Assembly (NCBI GenBank): GCA_023091735.1
Contig: JALKBU010000071.1
Location: 30,813-94,812, forward strand
DNA length: 64,000 nt
Reading direction: 5' to 3'
Origin: Trichomonas tenax
Taxonomy: Eukaryota; Parabasalia; Trichomonadida; Trichomonadidae
Under the pieces are notes generated by a model. The model was not told where the DNA came from. It worked only from the letters and a program-made list of their open reading frames with translations, and ran no database searches. Of the stretch, positions 22,752 to 32,611 are shown in pieces. The position numbers and the translations under genes were made by a program. The stretch's first letter is position 1, and the number at the start of each line of letters is the position of its first letter.

Positions 22752-22988
22752 ATGAGTCATGAATCAGACAATGACGCACAGGAGCCTGATGTTGAAATTT
22801 CGACTTCATCGGAGACATCGGACATAAAGTCGGAACCTGATGTCGCAATTCCGAATATTCAGTATCAAGCAAATGCGGAAGAAGAAACAGACTCAACTAC
22901 ACTTGAAATGCAGCCTATATCAGGCAGAGCTCGCAATACTTCAAAGAAAAACGCGCCACCTAAGAAATCAAGATGTTGTAGAATTTAA
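22752..22988 (+). CDS. small acidic disordered protein with basic tail ending CCRI
   Basis: The protein has 78 residues. Residues 1-55 are rich in Asp, Glu and Ser with two similar DVEIST/DVAIPN stretches; the end is Lys-rich (KKNAPPKKSR) and finishes with CCRI. A polybasic run plus Cys-Cys near the C-terminus resembles prenylated or palmitoylated tails of membrane-anchored small proteins. The last four residues fit a CaaX form only loosely, since Arg is unusual at the third place. No enzymatic domain exists. The ATG at 22752 is the first in frame, just after the right end of a MITE-like element. It may be a real short gene or a fragment; protein-like composition favours a gene. Confidence 0.5.
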   Translation: MSHESDNDAQEPDVEISTSSETSDIKSEPDVAIPNIQYQANAEEETDSTTLEMQPISGRARNTSKKNAPPKKSRCCRI

Positions 22989-23185
22989 TTTTTCATTCTT
23001 TGAGCTTATTGTATTATATATAACAATAACTCATATATTTATGATTATTACCTTATAATGTTTGTATATAATAAAAAATTATTTTATAAAAATATTATAT
23101 TTGTGTTTTAAACCAAAATATCAAAATACAATCAAATATATAGTTGGTAAATTTTTAAAATTCAATACAAAAATTATCATTTTTC

Positions 23186-25711
23186 ATGGAAGAACTTTGC
23201 AATAGAATTCAAACTTTTGCCTGTTCTTTGATTCCGACTCAGTTTGATCGAGGAAACATGTTAGATATCGATATTCTCAATCTTGGTGTCGAAAATATTC
23301 TAAATCTCATTAATTATGAATTGGCCCAAGGAAAATCTCCTTTAGTAATCCAATTTACTGTCAATAATCTCAGCAAACTACTTCATCCAAATTCGGACCA
23401 ACAGTTATTATTGAGGGTTTTCAATGCATTTTCAGCAATATTTGAACAATTACCACGAAATATTTCGACTTCGATCAGTAAAACACTTATGTTGTGCATA
23501 CTACACCTTGAATTACAAAATTTTGAAGTTTTAAACCAATTTCTCTCATCAATTCAAAATTCACAAATCAAATTATTCTTTTTTGCCGATTTTCATTACT
23601 TATTATCGAAAATTTCAACATGCCAACTATCAATTCCCTACTATTTCTACTACTTAACACATATCATTCCGTTACATTTTGAGTCAATATTATCTTCATT
23701 TGTGATTACACCGGACAATAACTCGAGAGATGCAATAAAAGACATAATGACAAGCTATCGTCTTGATAAAATGACAATATTATCTCGACAATCAAATATC
23801 GAGTTTAATGAAGAAATGTATAATGCAAATATTGTTCCTTTTATTACACAATCAATAGCAAATGTGTGCCAATGGATTTGCGCTAATTATTCACTCGAAA
23901 CATATCAAATTCCTATACAAAGAAATCATTTAATTGAAGTTTTTACTGTATTTGTTCAATTTCTTAGTTTTAATCAAGAACTCATTGTGCAATCATTAGA
24001 ACACATTTTGAGTGTCGAATCCAGTGATACAACATTTAATTGTTATGAACAGATCAAAGAATGTTTATCAAAGATATTTAAATTCTCTGTTGTCACTCAA
24101 CCAATGGCTCAATATTTAACAATGATGATCCAAATGACTATAGACATGCAGTCGTTGCAGAAAATGGACGACACGCTTAATTTGATTTTCGAGATCAAAA
24201 CCATTATTGGCAATGAACAAATTTCAAATCTTGTCGATCAAATATTCACATTTTTTATTGGAAGTTTCAGCAACATTGATGAATGCTCGATTACTGAGAT
24301 TTGTGATTTTGCAGTAACAATTCGCTGTATAATTGTTGCAAATCCAGAACCATCAATTCGCTTTATTATGGAAAACGTCGGAAACATTGATAATGAGATT
24401 GTTATGTCAATATTTGTTTTCATTATCAATGAGTTGTTATATCAGGAAGATGACGAAGAAACAAAGAGAAGTGAAGAAGTTTTGGCTGCATTAATTGCTT
24501 GTGCATCAGCTTTTCTTCAAAATATACAACCAATAAATAGTGATAGAATGCTGAAATTAACTAAGAGCTTAATGAAATTAACACTCACATTATCTTCATA
24601 TATTACACGCGAAAGTGATGAATCCGGATATGAGTCTTTGCAAAATTGTGCTGTGGAGATATTAAGTCAGATGTTCCAATTAGTTCCGTCTAATATAGTT
24701 AGTAGTCTTGATACAGAGCTTGTTTATGAATGTCTCGAAGATGTTTGCATTATCATGAAGCAGTTTAATATTCCTTTGTCACTCGATATTCCATATTTGT
24801 GTTTGCCGAAAGATATTTTGTCGAGTTTAGCAAATGAAAGTCCAAATGCACCACAAGTTGCAATGGAGATTGTGAGGAATGCCACACAAGTAAACGTGAA
24901 GCAATCTTTCAAAGCTGCTTCAAATATGATTGTTGGATTCCTTGAAGGAAGAGGCCAAAGTCAAATTTTGCAAGAAATCGCTTCCTTCATCAACAATGCT
25001 GGATTCCCACAATACTCAGTTCTCGTGGCAATGTCGAATCCACAGCTTGTGTTTGAAATCGCTGCAGCAGTGTTTGGACAATATGGATCTCAAGTTCCAG
25101 GAAGTTTTATCAAGAACTTATGCAAAGCTTGTTTATATATTAAATCAAATGAAAAAGATGAATCAACAATATCGAGCGAATTGATTGAACTGATTTGCTC
25201 GAATGTTGATATTCGTACAACAAATGCATCACCACTACATTGTCTTTCACAGACTCTTTCAGATTTCCTTGCATCCAGTGGAATTCCTAACCAAAATACG
25301 ATTACTTTCATTATCAATTGGTGCCAATTGATATTGGAAGGATCAGTTTTATTGATCACTGCAATGAATGTAATCCGTGCTCTAAAATCGCTTCCATCAG
25401 AAATAATTCTTGCTGTTGATCAAGAAATAATCAGTGGGTTATTCAGGTATTGTCTTCTGAAGGCTGTCGATGATTCAGATTTCATTCTGTTTTTCTCATC
25501 GATCATTGTTACGATTTTGAATGTAACGCCACAAGGAGCAACACAGCTTCTGTCTTCTGTTTGCACTGGAATGCTATTCGGAGAGCAATTAATTCAAATG
25601 GCTCTGAACTCATATGATCCTGATGCGTTATTTAAAGACAATTTAAACAAAATGTATAACTCACTAAAACAGATTCAACCGGCATTCCATTATTCATCAA
25701 TATTCGTATAA
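23186..25711 (+). CDS. HEAT-like alpha-solenoid protein, possibly a karyopherin (importin/exportin)
   Basis: The protein has 841 residues and is almost wholly alpha-helical, with regular amphipathic helix pairs, no signal peptide and no obvious charged tails. The N-terminus (LVIQFTVNNLSKLLHP, then QQLLLRVFNAFSAIFEQLP) resembles the Xpo1/importin-beta N-terminal region. The C-terminal part (LFRYCLLKAVDDSDFILFF, then SSVCTGMLFGEQLIQMALNS) keeps the same pattern. Transportin-3/importin-13-type receptors have about 920-960 residues, so this is slightly short. I infer a nuclear transport receptor; another solenoid scaffold is the alternative. The ATG lies in a short AT-rich leader 197 bp after the preceding small gene. 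Confidence 0.5.
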   Translation: MEELCNRIQTFACSLIPTQFDRGNMLDIDILNLGVENILNLINYELAQGKSPLVIQFTVNNLSKLLHPNSDQQLLLRVFNAFSAIFEQLPRNISTSISKTLMLCILHLELQNFEVLNQFLSSIQNSQIKLFFFADFHYLLSKISTCQLSIPYYFYYLTHIIPLHFESILSSFVITPDNNSRDAIKDIMTSYRLDKMTILSRQSNIEFNEEMYNANIVPFITQSIANVCQWICANYSLETYQIPIQRNHLIEVFTVFVQFLSFNQELIVQSLEHILSVESSDTTFNCYEQIKECLSKIFKFSVVTQPMAQYLTMMIQMTIDMQSLQKMDDTLNLIFEIKTIIGNEQISNLVDQIFTFFIGSFSNIDECSITEICDFAVTIRCIIVANPEPSIRFIMENVGNIDNEIVMSIFVFIINELLYQEDDEETKRSEEVLAALIACASAFLQNIQPINSDRMLKLTKSLMKLTLTLSSYITRESDESGYESLQNCAVEILSQMFQLVPSNIVSSLDTELVYECLEDVCIIMKQFNIPLSLDIPYLCLPKDILSSLANESPNAPQVAMEIVRNATQVNVKQSFKAASNMIVGFLEGRGQSQILQEIASFINNAGFPQYSVLVAMSNPQLVFEIAAAVFGQYGSQVPGSFIKNLCKACLYIKSNEKDESTISSELIELICSNVDIRTTNASPLHCLSQTLSDFLASSGIPNQNTITFIINWCQLILEGSVLLITAMNVIRALKSLPSEIILAVDQEIISGLFRYCLLKAVDDSDFILFFSSIIVTILNVTPQGATQLLSSVCTGMLFGEQLIQMALNSYDPDALFKDNLNKMYNSLKQIQPAFHYSSIFV

Positions 25712-26297
25712 AGTTTATGTTTTATCCTTTGTTTCTAAAATATTCTATTATTCTAAAACTATATAAACAATGCTCTAGAAATAAGAGGTAATGTTCACAT
25801 CAAATTTTCAATCATTTATTTTAATAAATAATAACATATAAATCAATTTTCCAAATACTTCATATATTAGAAATAGATGCCAAGTGGCTGTTGCATCTAA
25901 TGATGCTTTAATTATTTCTTTTTATTAAACATATCATGAGAAACAAACACAAAATCATTATCATTATTTTTTTGAAATAAATCATTTAGCTTCATCATGT
26001 GTAATACAGAATAACAAAATGATATCAAAACTGTATATGAGTGATGTTGTTGCGAGCTCATATTAAAGAAATGTTTGTAGTTTTCCAATAAAATTGTCTA
26101 AATTTTACGAGTGATAAATGATCAATATATATCATTATACAATGAATAGAAATGATTTATTATGATAATATAAGGAACTAGACTAGCTACAGAGTTTTGG
26201 TATTAATAACAAATTGCTTTAGTCATTGAATATAATGAATTTTGATGGTGTTTATAAAAAATAAAAATGGAAAAAATTTTGGCGCCAAAAAATATAA
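25712..26297. other. AT-rich intergenic region
   Basis: This 586-bp gap between two co-directional genes holds no gene. It has the promoter of the downstream coiled-coil gene, including the palindrome at 26277-26290. Confidence 0.5.
26277..26290. promoter_or_regulatory. TTTTGGCGCCAAAA palindrome (E2F-type site) just upstream of the ATG
   Basis: This perfect 14-bp palindrome contains TTTGGCGC on both strands, the form bound by E2F/DP factors in other eukaryotes. It lies 8 bases before the ATG at 26298 in an otherwise extremely AT-rich stretch. Binding is inferred. Confidence 0.45.
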
Positions 26298-29200
26298 ATG
26301 GACGTTAAGCCATCTTCGAGAAAAAGATTTAGCGAAAGTCCAAAAAATAAGTCTGCAACAGAACTCAGCATCGATAACTTAAGCAGCGGGCTCCTTGAAT
26401 CGAGCGATCCTTTAAACAGTTCAAAAATTTCGAGCGAAGATTCGACAGATAGCGAAGTTTTTCTTCATAAACTACTTGCTTATTTATCATATGAATTTCA
26501 GATCACAAATACGAAAACTTATAACAGTGTAACTAAAGGAATTCGTCGTTTTATGAAAAATATCAAAAATAACAACGAAATCGAACAGCTTAGAAGTGAG
26601 AATTCAAAACTTCAGGGCGAAATCTCTGAATTAAAAGAAAAATCAAAACTTCCAAGTACCTCAAACGAATATAGAACAATTTCATCCGAAAACTCATATT
26701 TATCCAATCAAGTTCAACAATGCACAAACGAAATAGCAGAGTTGAAATCACATTTGGCCGATGTTTTAACAGAGAACAAAGATCTACAAAATAAGCTATC
26801 AAAGATTGAAAATATTAATGCTGAAGTAACAGAAGCGAAATTGTTTGTGACACAGACAGATTTAGAAACATTAAAAGTTAAATATTCGGAATTAATTAAT
26901 ATTCATAAGAAAACCAAGGCAAAGAGCAAAGATTTACAGCGCAAACTCGCAGAAACAGCGAATGAACTCAATACTAAAACTAAAGATAACGAAATCTCAA
27001 AAATGCAAATAGAAAAATTGCAATTGGAAATTGATGATCTTAAAAACGCAAAAACAACATCTTCTGATGTTATTTCGAAAGCGCAACTTGCATCAAAGGA
27101 TCAACAGATCCAAAGCTTGACAGCAGCATTACAAGAATTAACTCTTCAGTTTAATGAACTTAACAAAGATTTAGCGACCGAAAGTCAAATAAAGAATCAA
27201 ATGTTGGTTCTCGTTGCTCAACAATCATCAGCTCTTTCATCAATGGAAGAGTATTACACAAAGATTTCTAAAGAAAATTCATCTCTTAAGGCAAAACTTG
27301 AAACTCTTCAATCTAAAGTTGAAGAAAAACCAACAACAAATCAAAAATCATGCAATCATTCCGAAATTCCTGAAACACTGAGAGAATACATTAAAGAGAA
27401 CTTCAATGAGAATGAAACAATACAAACAATCAAAGAAATGCTTTCATCGGATGTTTCTCCTTTGGAAAGAATCAAAAATGTTGTTTCTTTCTTATTGACT
27501 GAACAAAATATGAACAAACCCACAGAAATCTCTGCTGTCACAGAATTAAAGCAAAGAAACAAGAGATTATCTACTTATATTATGAACCTCACAAGATTTA
27601 TCGACCAAATATCCAACAGTGCTGAAATTCAAGATTGGTTGATAACCGATAACAAATCCGGAAACTTCGCAAATGACCTCAAACGTGAAACAGCAAAGAT
27701 TCAATCATTCATCGAAGATAATCAAATCGATTCACACGATTCTTCACTTGTTGAATCATTTTCGCATTTCCCATCATTTGCTGAGAAATATTTGAATGAT
27801 GAAACATTCACAAGCAATCAAGAGAATGCAGAATTAGTTGCTTTATTGCATCAATTTGTGCTTTCGAACTCAATTCTTTGCAAATACAGTGAAGAACTTC
27901 AGAATCGCGGCAGACTTGTTATGAATGAACTCAAGCAACTCAAGAGTGAATTATCAAGAGCAAAAGATGATAAGAATGAAGAAATCGAAACAATTAAATC
28001 TGATTTAATGACAAAGATCGATATCGAAAAGCATGAAAAAGAAATGTTATCATTAAAACTTAATCAGCTTCAAGAGATGTTGAGAAAACAGCCAGAAAAC
28101 AGCGATTTAGCAGAAGTTTGCTTGGCAATGATTGCAAATGACGATTTCGATCATGAAGAGGACGACTTTGATGAACAAAAGTACACAGAATCACTCGAAG
28201 TTAAGATTGCTAATCTCAACAGTCAGAAGCTAAAAGAAATCGAAGAAAGAGAAGAAAAAATCCAAGATTTACAAAACACAATAATTGATCAAAACGAAGC
28301 AATCGAAAGCATGAAAGCAGACTTCGAGAATGAGAAATCAGAACTCGTTGGTGAACTCGAGAGCCTGAAAATTGAAATCGAAGAAGTGAAACACGATCTT
28401 GAGATCTCAAATGAAAATCTCGAAAAATCTAATAAAGAAAACGAAGAATTAACAAGAATAAATGAGATCCAAGCAGAACATATTGAGAAAATAGATCAAA
28501 TCAAAGACAGCGAAATTGCAGAGCAAATGAAGAAGTTCATTGATGCAAAGATGGGTGATTTCGAAGAAATTGCTGCGACAAATCAAGAATTAACACAACA
28601 ACTTGAAAAGATCGAATCAGAGCATAAATTCGAGATCAAAGAAATTAAGAAAGCATTTAAGCAAGAAATGAACAGATTGAATAGCGAAGTTGAGATACAA
28701 ACAACGAGAGCAAGTGAAATTAGGAATCATTATGATACATTACTTGCAGATCTCCGATCAAAACTTAATGAATCACGAAAATCAGAAAGTGAAATGAAGA
28801 GCTCCTATGAAAAGATGACATCAGAAATTACAGAGTTGAAATCAAAGCTCTCAACATACGCTGTCAAACAGAAGATGATGCAGGTCAGAGCTCAGACAAT
28901 CGACGAAAAAATGCGTCGTGAGAAAGTTTTAATGGAATCGAAATCACAAATGGAAATGATGTCGCTTGAGAGTTCGTATCTTGCTAAAGTCAATCAAGCA
29001 AAGGCCGAATGCCAAGCCGAATTCGATAGTTTCCTGTTTGAAATATGCCAGCTATTCTCAGAATACAAAGAAGTTGACATATCAAAGGAAAATGTTTTAG
29101 ATTTACTCAAATTCATTCAGAGACTTCTCAAGCAAAAGGATTCACAAATGAAAGAAATCGTTGACCACGCGTTCATCTTAGACAAGATCAAGAAGGCAAT

Positions 29201-29768
29201 GGGATTAGATAAGACATATACAGCCGAGGATGTTTTTGAAGCATTCTGTAAGATCTATAAAGAAAACAAGGAAATTGAAAACTCCAAATCAGAGATCATC
29301 AAAAACCGTGATGAATCTCGAGATCTTCTGACTAAGAGTCGCATCAAACTTGAAAATGCCGATGCCCTAAATAAGTGGGAAGATTGGGCCAAGAGAGTTC
29401 ATGTTCTGATCTCTGATAACTTTTCTGTCATCAAAACACCATCTGAATTAAGGAGTTGCCTTGAAGATGCAATTCTCTCTGCAATTGGACATCGCCAAAC
29501 ATTTAGAAAACTTCAAATCCTTAAATTCGAGAAGGAACTTTACAAATTGGGAATGATTCGTGCTGGAAGTTCATCAAAAGATAAGCAACCATTGAATTTA
29601 TTATCTCTTGTTGCTGCATTCTCTGCAATACAGAGAATCCAGAAACTTTCAGGTCATCTCATTGTCAGCAACTTATCTGCACCAAAGATTTCAAGTCCAG
29701 ATTCCAAGAAGTCAGAAAGTCCTAAGAAGAATGCAAGTCCAAAGAAACAGTGGCCTCTGTTCCAATAA
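26298..29768 (+). CDS. giant coiled-coil protein, unknown
   Basis: The protein has 1156 residues. A Ser-rich N-terminal tail (1-50) precedes a short globular segment (KLLAYLSYEFQITNTKTYNS) and then coiled coil over most of residues 90-960, split by less regular parts near 400-560. The C-terminal ~180 residues (EDAILSAIGHRQTFRKLQIL, LNLLSLVAAFSAIQRIQKL) look globular, followed by a basic Ser-Pro-Lys tail with repeated SPKK. The plan suits a cytoskeletal, basal-body or spindle scaffold, but I recognise no family. SPKK motifs are typical cyclin-dependent kinase sites or DNA minor-groove binders. An E2F-like palindrome sits directly before the start. Confidence 0.75.
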   Translation: MDVKPSSRKRFSESPKNKSATELSIDNLSSGLLESSDPLNSSKISSEDSTDSEVFLHKLLAYLSYEFQITNTKTYNSVTKGIRRFMKNIKNNNEIEQLRSENSKLQGEISELKEKSKLPSTSNEYRTISSENSYLSNQVQQCTNEIAELKSHLADVLTENKDLQNKLSKIENINAEVTEAKLFVTQTDLETLKVKYSELINIHKKTKAKSKDLQRKLAETANELNTKTKDNEISKMQIEKLQLEIDDLKNAKTTSSDVISKAQLASKDQQIQSLTAALQELTLQFNELNKDLATESQIKNQMLVLVAQQSSALSSMEEYYTKISKENSSLKAKLETLQSKVEEKPTTNQKSCNHSEIPETLREYIKENFNENETIQTIKEMLSSDVSPLERIKNVVSFLLTEQNMNKPTEISAVTELKQRNKRLSTYIMNLTRFIDQISNSAEIQDWLITDNKSGNFANDLKRETAKIQSFIEDNQIDSHDSSLVESFSHFPSFAEKYLNDETFTSNQENAELVALLHQFVLSNSILCKYSEELQNRGRLVMNELKQLKSELSRAKDDKNEEIETIKSDLMTKIDIEKHEKEMLSLKLNQLQEMLRKQPENSDLAEVCLAMIANDDFDHEEDDFDEQKYTESLEVKIANLNSQKLKEIEEREEKIQDLQNTIIDQNEAIESMKADFENEKSELVGELESLKIEIEEVKHDLEISNENLEKSNKENEELTRINEIQAEHIEKIDQIKDSEIAEQMKKFIDAKMGDFEEIAATNQELTQQLEKIESEHKFEIKEIKKAFKQEMNRLNSEVEIQTTRASEIRNHYDTLLADLRSKLNESRKSESEMKSSYEKMTSEITELKSKLSTYAVKQKMMQVRAQTIDEKMRREKVLMESKSQMEMMSLESSYLAKVNQAKAECQAEFDSFLFEICQLFSEYKEVDISKENVLDLLKFIQRLLKQKDSQMKEIVDHAFILDKIKKAMGLDKTYTAEDVFEAFCKIYKENKEIENSKSEIIKNRDESRDLLTKSRIKLENADALNKWEDWAKRVHVLISDNFSVIKTPSELRSCLEDAILSAIGHRQTFRKLQILKFEKELYKLGMIRAGSSSKDKQPLNLLSLVAAFSAIQRIQKLSGHLIVSNLSAPKISSPDSKKSESPKKNASPKKQWPLFQ

Positions 29769-30138
29769 ATGTTTGTAAATAATTAGTAAAATTTTCTATA
29801 TTATACTTTTTCTTTTTTTTTTTTTGTATTATTTAATACTTTTTCTCATGAATTCAGTAATACCATCACATTTTATATACAATCCCATCTGGATTATAAA
29901 GACTAATAAATATACATATATATATGTTTTGGATTTAAATATACAAATAACAATAAAAACAGAGCAAATATAAACAATAGAGTAAACCTTTAAAGCTTTT
30001 GCAATTTGATTGAAGAAATTCAAATTTGAGATAGTTTTGAGATATAATGGCATTTGAAACATTCTAGATGCTAAGGTATCAATGTGATAAAATTGCCCAA
30101 CAGAGATGAAATAAATATCCACAAAAGAAAAGAAAACG

Positions 30139-30194
30139 GAAAAGCCTGACCTGAATTTTATAGATATATTTGATTTACGAATTATTATGATTGC
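30139..30194 (+). repeat. 56-bp direct repeat, copy 1
   Basis: Similar to 30562-30617; both share TTTATAGATATATTTGA and most flanking bases. Confidence 0.45.
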
Positions 30195-30561
30195 ATATTC
30201 AATATTTCATTTGATAGTTTTATGTAATAATGCTTTCATTAAGGACACTATCAACACTCGATAAGTCACTTTGCTCAGTATCGTTATACTCTGGACGTGA
30301 CAATAATGATATTATCCATAAAATAACACAATCAACAAGATGCTCACTAAATAGTTGAAAAATTTGACTATAAGTGAAATAGTCATACAGGGGGTTGAAT
30401 AGAAAGCTAGTGGCTCAATTTCAAACCGAGTAACGTGACTGATTGAATTTTTTCTTGGATATTATGAGTCTGTATACTGTTGTCAGTAGAAATATCAAAT
30501 AATGTATATAATTGTATGAGCTCACAGAATTATTTCAGAACATAAAACTTTAGAAAAAAAC

Positions 30562-30617
30562 GAAAAACCTGGTCTGTACTTTATAGATATATTTGACCTG
30601 CAAATTATTTTAAATGC
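30562..30617 (+). repeat. 56-bp direct repeat, copy 2
   Basis: Diverged copy of 30139-30194, in the same orientation, 423 bases away. Confidence 0.45.
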
Positions 30618-30967
30618 TACAAATAAAAATGGTAAATTGATTAAGAAATTATTGGGACCGAATACATGATAAGACTTTTCATGAGCAAAAGTGTTCCAAT
30701 TTCGATTCCAATCTACTACGCTATATCTATTAATCGGGTTTTCCTCAAAGTTCAAAAATGAGTCAAATAAAAAATGCCAATAATCATTTATAATCACATG
30801 CCACGTAAATATTTATTTCTCAAATATACATATTTACATGTCAGATACAATTACTTTTGTGTCACTTTTTCATGTCAACTTTGGGAATGCAACAATATTT
30901 ATCGAAACTCAAAATTTATCGTAAATAACACCATGGAAATCCGAGCTTAGTTACACTAGTAAAACCA

Positions 30968-32173
30968 TTGCACCGTCAGCATAATACACGGACTGTTATC
31001 CTTGCAAAGTTCGACGAGGCTGGAAAATATGACATCAACCAAGTTCAAGAATTCCTGGCAGCAATTCACAAATCTCTTAAAATGAAGCCGATTCGTCAAA
31101 TCTTTAACTTCATTGATTATCTAGCTGATGAGAACGAAAATTACATTGATCGGAATAAGAAACTCGAAAAGAAAATCACTGAACTTGAAAAATTTTCGTG
31201 TAGAGGATGAACCAAAATTCAAAATGCATGAAAATAACATCTCTGAGCTGAAAAGAATACATGACGAAGATGTATTAAAAATCAAAAAACTCGAACTAAA
31301 CAGATCAAGTCCATCGCAAGATTCAAATCAATCAAAATCTGAATTGTACAACAAATTTTATCAAGGTTTACTTCCGCAATTGAAGGTATTCACACCAGAA
31401 CAGTGCGTGCAAATCTTCAAATTTGCAAACTTTGAAGAAGCTTATAGATTCTTTGAGGAACAGCAAGAAATAGGATATACAGATCTTATTCGTATTGCAT
31501 GCAAAGTTGGACTCAGCGAAATGAAAATGGTGATACAATTTTTCTTTATTCCTGCTTCAAAGGCAACTATGGCCTTACAAAGATGTTGATCGACAGCAAC
31601 CGCAATACAAACGTTAGTAACTAAAAGAGGATCAAACGCACTTTTGTCTGCCGCATTTAGCGGAAATATTTTGCTGATTCAATACTCACAGATGGTTTAA
31701 CGCCAATTTACGTTTCATCAGAGTGTAGCTTCCTTGATATTGTCAAGTATTTCGCATCTATTGGATGTTCCATCAAAACGAAACTGGGCGATGGTTCAAC
31801 TTGCATATTTGTTGCTGCACAAGAAGGCCATCTCGACGTTGTCAAATATTTGTATTCTCAAGGAGCTGATCCAAATTCGAAATTGACTGATGGATTTACA
31901 CCAATTTTGGTTTCATCACTCAATGACCATCTTGAAGTTGTTAAATTTTTAGTAACAATTGTTCATGATGTCAATTTGTGCAACAATGGTGGAACTTTAT
32001 GCGTATATTTTGCAGCACAAGAAGGCAATCTTGACGTTGTCAAATATTTGTGCTCTATAGGTGCCAATCCAAAATTAGCAACGAAATGTGGTGTAACGCC
32101 AATTTCTGCTGCATCAAAAGAAGGCTATATTGATGTTGTTAACTATTTGAAATCAATTGGGTGTACTTTATAA
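30968..32173 (+). pseudogene. broken ankyrin-repeat gene
   Basis: Pieces of one trichomonad-type ankyrin protein are scattered over different frames. An N-terminal helical part (30968-31200: FLAAIHKSLKMKPIRQIFNF) changes frame near 31190 into 31190-31589 (FTPEQCVQIFKFANFEEAYR, then IRIACKVGLSEMKM). A further frame change and an internal deletion near 31680 come before at least four canonical repeats (LDVVKYLYSQGADPNSKL, LDVVKYLCSIGANPKLAT, end LKSIGCTL). The possible ATG at 30933 meets a stop after five codons. With at least three lesions it cannot make a full protein, though the last 108-codon block remains open. It is a relic of the expanding ankyrin family rather than a functional gene. 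Confidence 0.75.
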
Positions 32174-32611
32174 TTTGCAATGAATAATAAATTCTATTGA
32201 TATTTACAAATATGTACATAATAATATAAATAGCTTACAGACAAATGTTCAAGCAATATAGATTGCTATTATTTAAATCGCCCAATATCAGTTATGGAGT
32301 GTAACTGTTAAATGGAACTTAATCATCAAAGGTATCCATAACTTACCAAAAAAAATTGATTATTTGTTTGAGAAAAAAATTAGCTTTTGTCTAATTGAAA
32401 AATAGTCCGCACATATTTAGCATGTATCACTTTCATCCTAATTTGTTTTATTTAAAGATTCAAAATGAATTTGATTTTTTCAAATCATTTTGGACTGAAA
32501 CTTCTAAAAATAAGCATAGATTGAGGATCAATATTCAGGTATGCAAAATAAAGTGGCCTTTGGAATCAAAAATTTGACAAAAAAAGGTGAAGCGTTTTTT
32601 AAAAAACGGCA
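32174..32611. other. AT-rich intergenic region
   Basis: The 438 bp between the broken ankyrin gene and the solenoid gene hold no gene. The promoter of the next gene should lie at the right end, where the 16-bp palindrome is. Confidence 0.4.
32593..32608. promoter_or_regulatory. perfect 16-bp palindrome 3 bases before an ATG
   Basis: CGTTTTTTAAAAAACG at 32593-32608 is an exact palindrome ending 3 bases before the ATG at 32612. It could be a core promoter or factor site, or chance in AT-rich DNA flanked by CG. Confidence 0.35.

Larger units (their letters stand above)
29769..30967. other. 1.2-kb AT-rich interval with a diverged direct repeat
   Basis: Minus-strand frames of 97 (GTG start) and 91 codons here are Phe/Ile-rich and I do not accept them as genes. 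They share one similar stretch because of a direct repeat (30139-30194 and 30562-30617). A TTTACATGTCA copy lies at 30833-30843. Confidence 0.4.

Noticed and set aside
29829..30122. 97-codon minus-strand frame
   Set aside because: Starts with GTG, Phe/Ile/Tyr-rich from AT-rich DNA, and overlaps a non-coding direct repeat.
30522..30797. 91-codon minus-strand frame
   Set aside because: Same style as its neighbour; similarity between them comes only from the 56-bp repeat.
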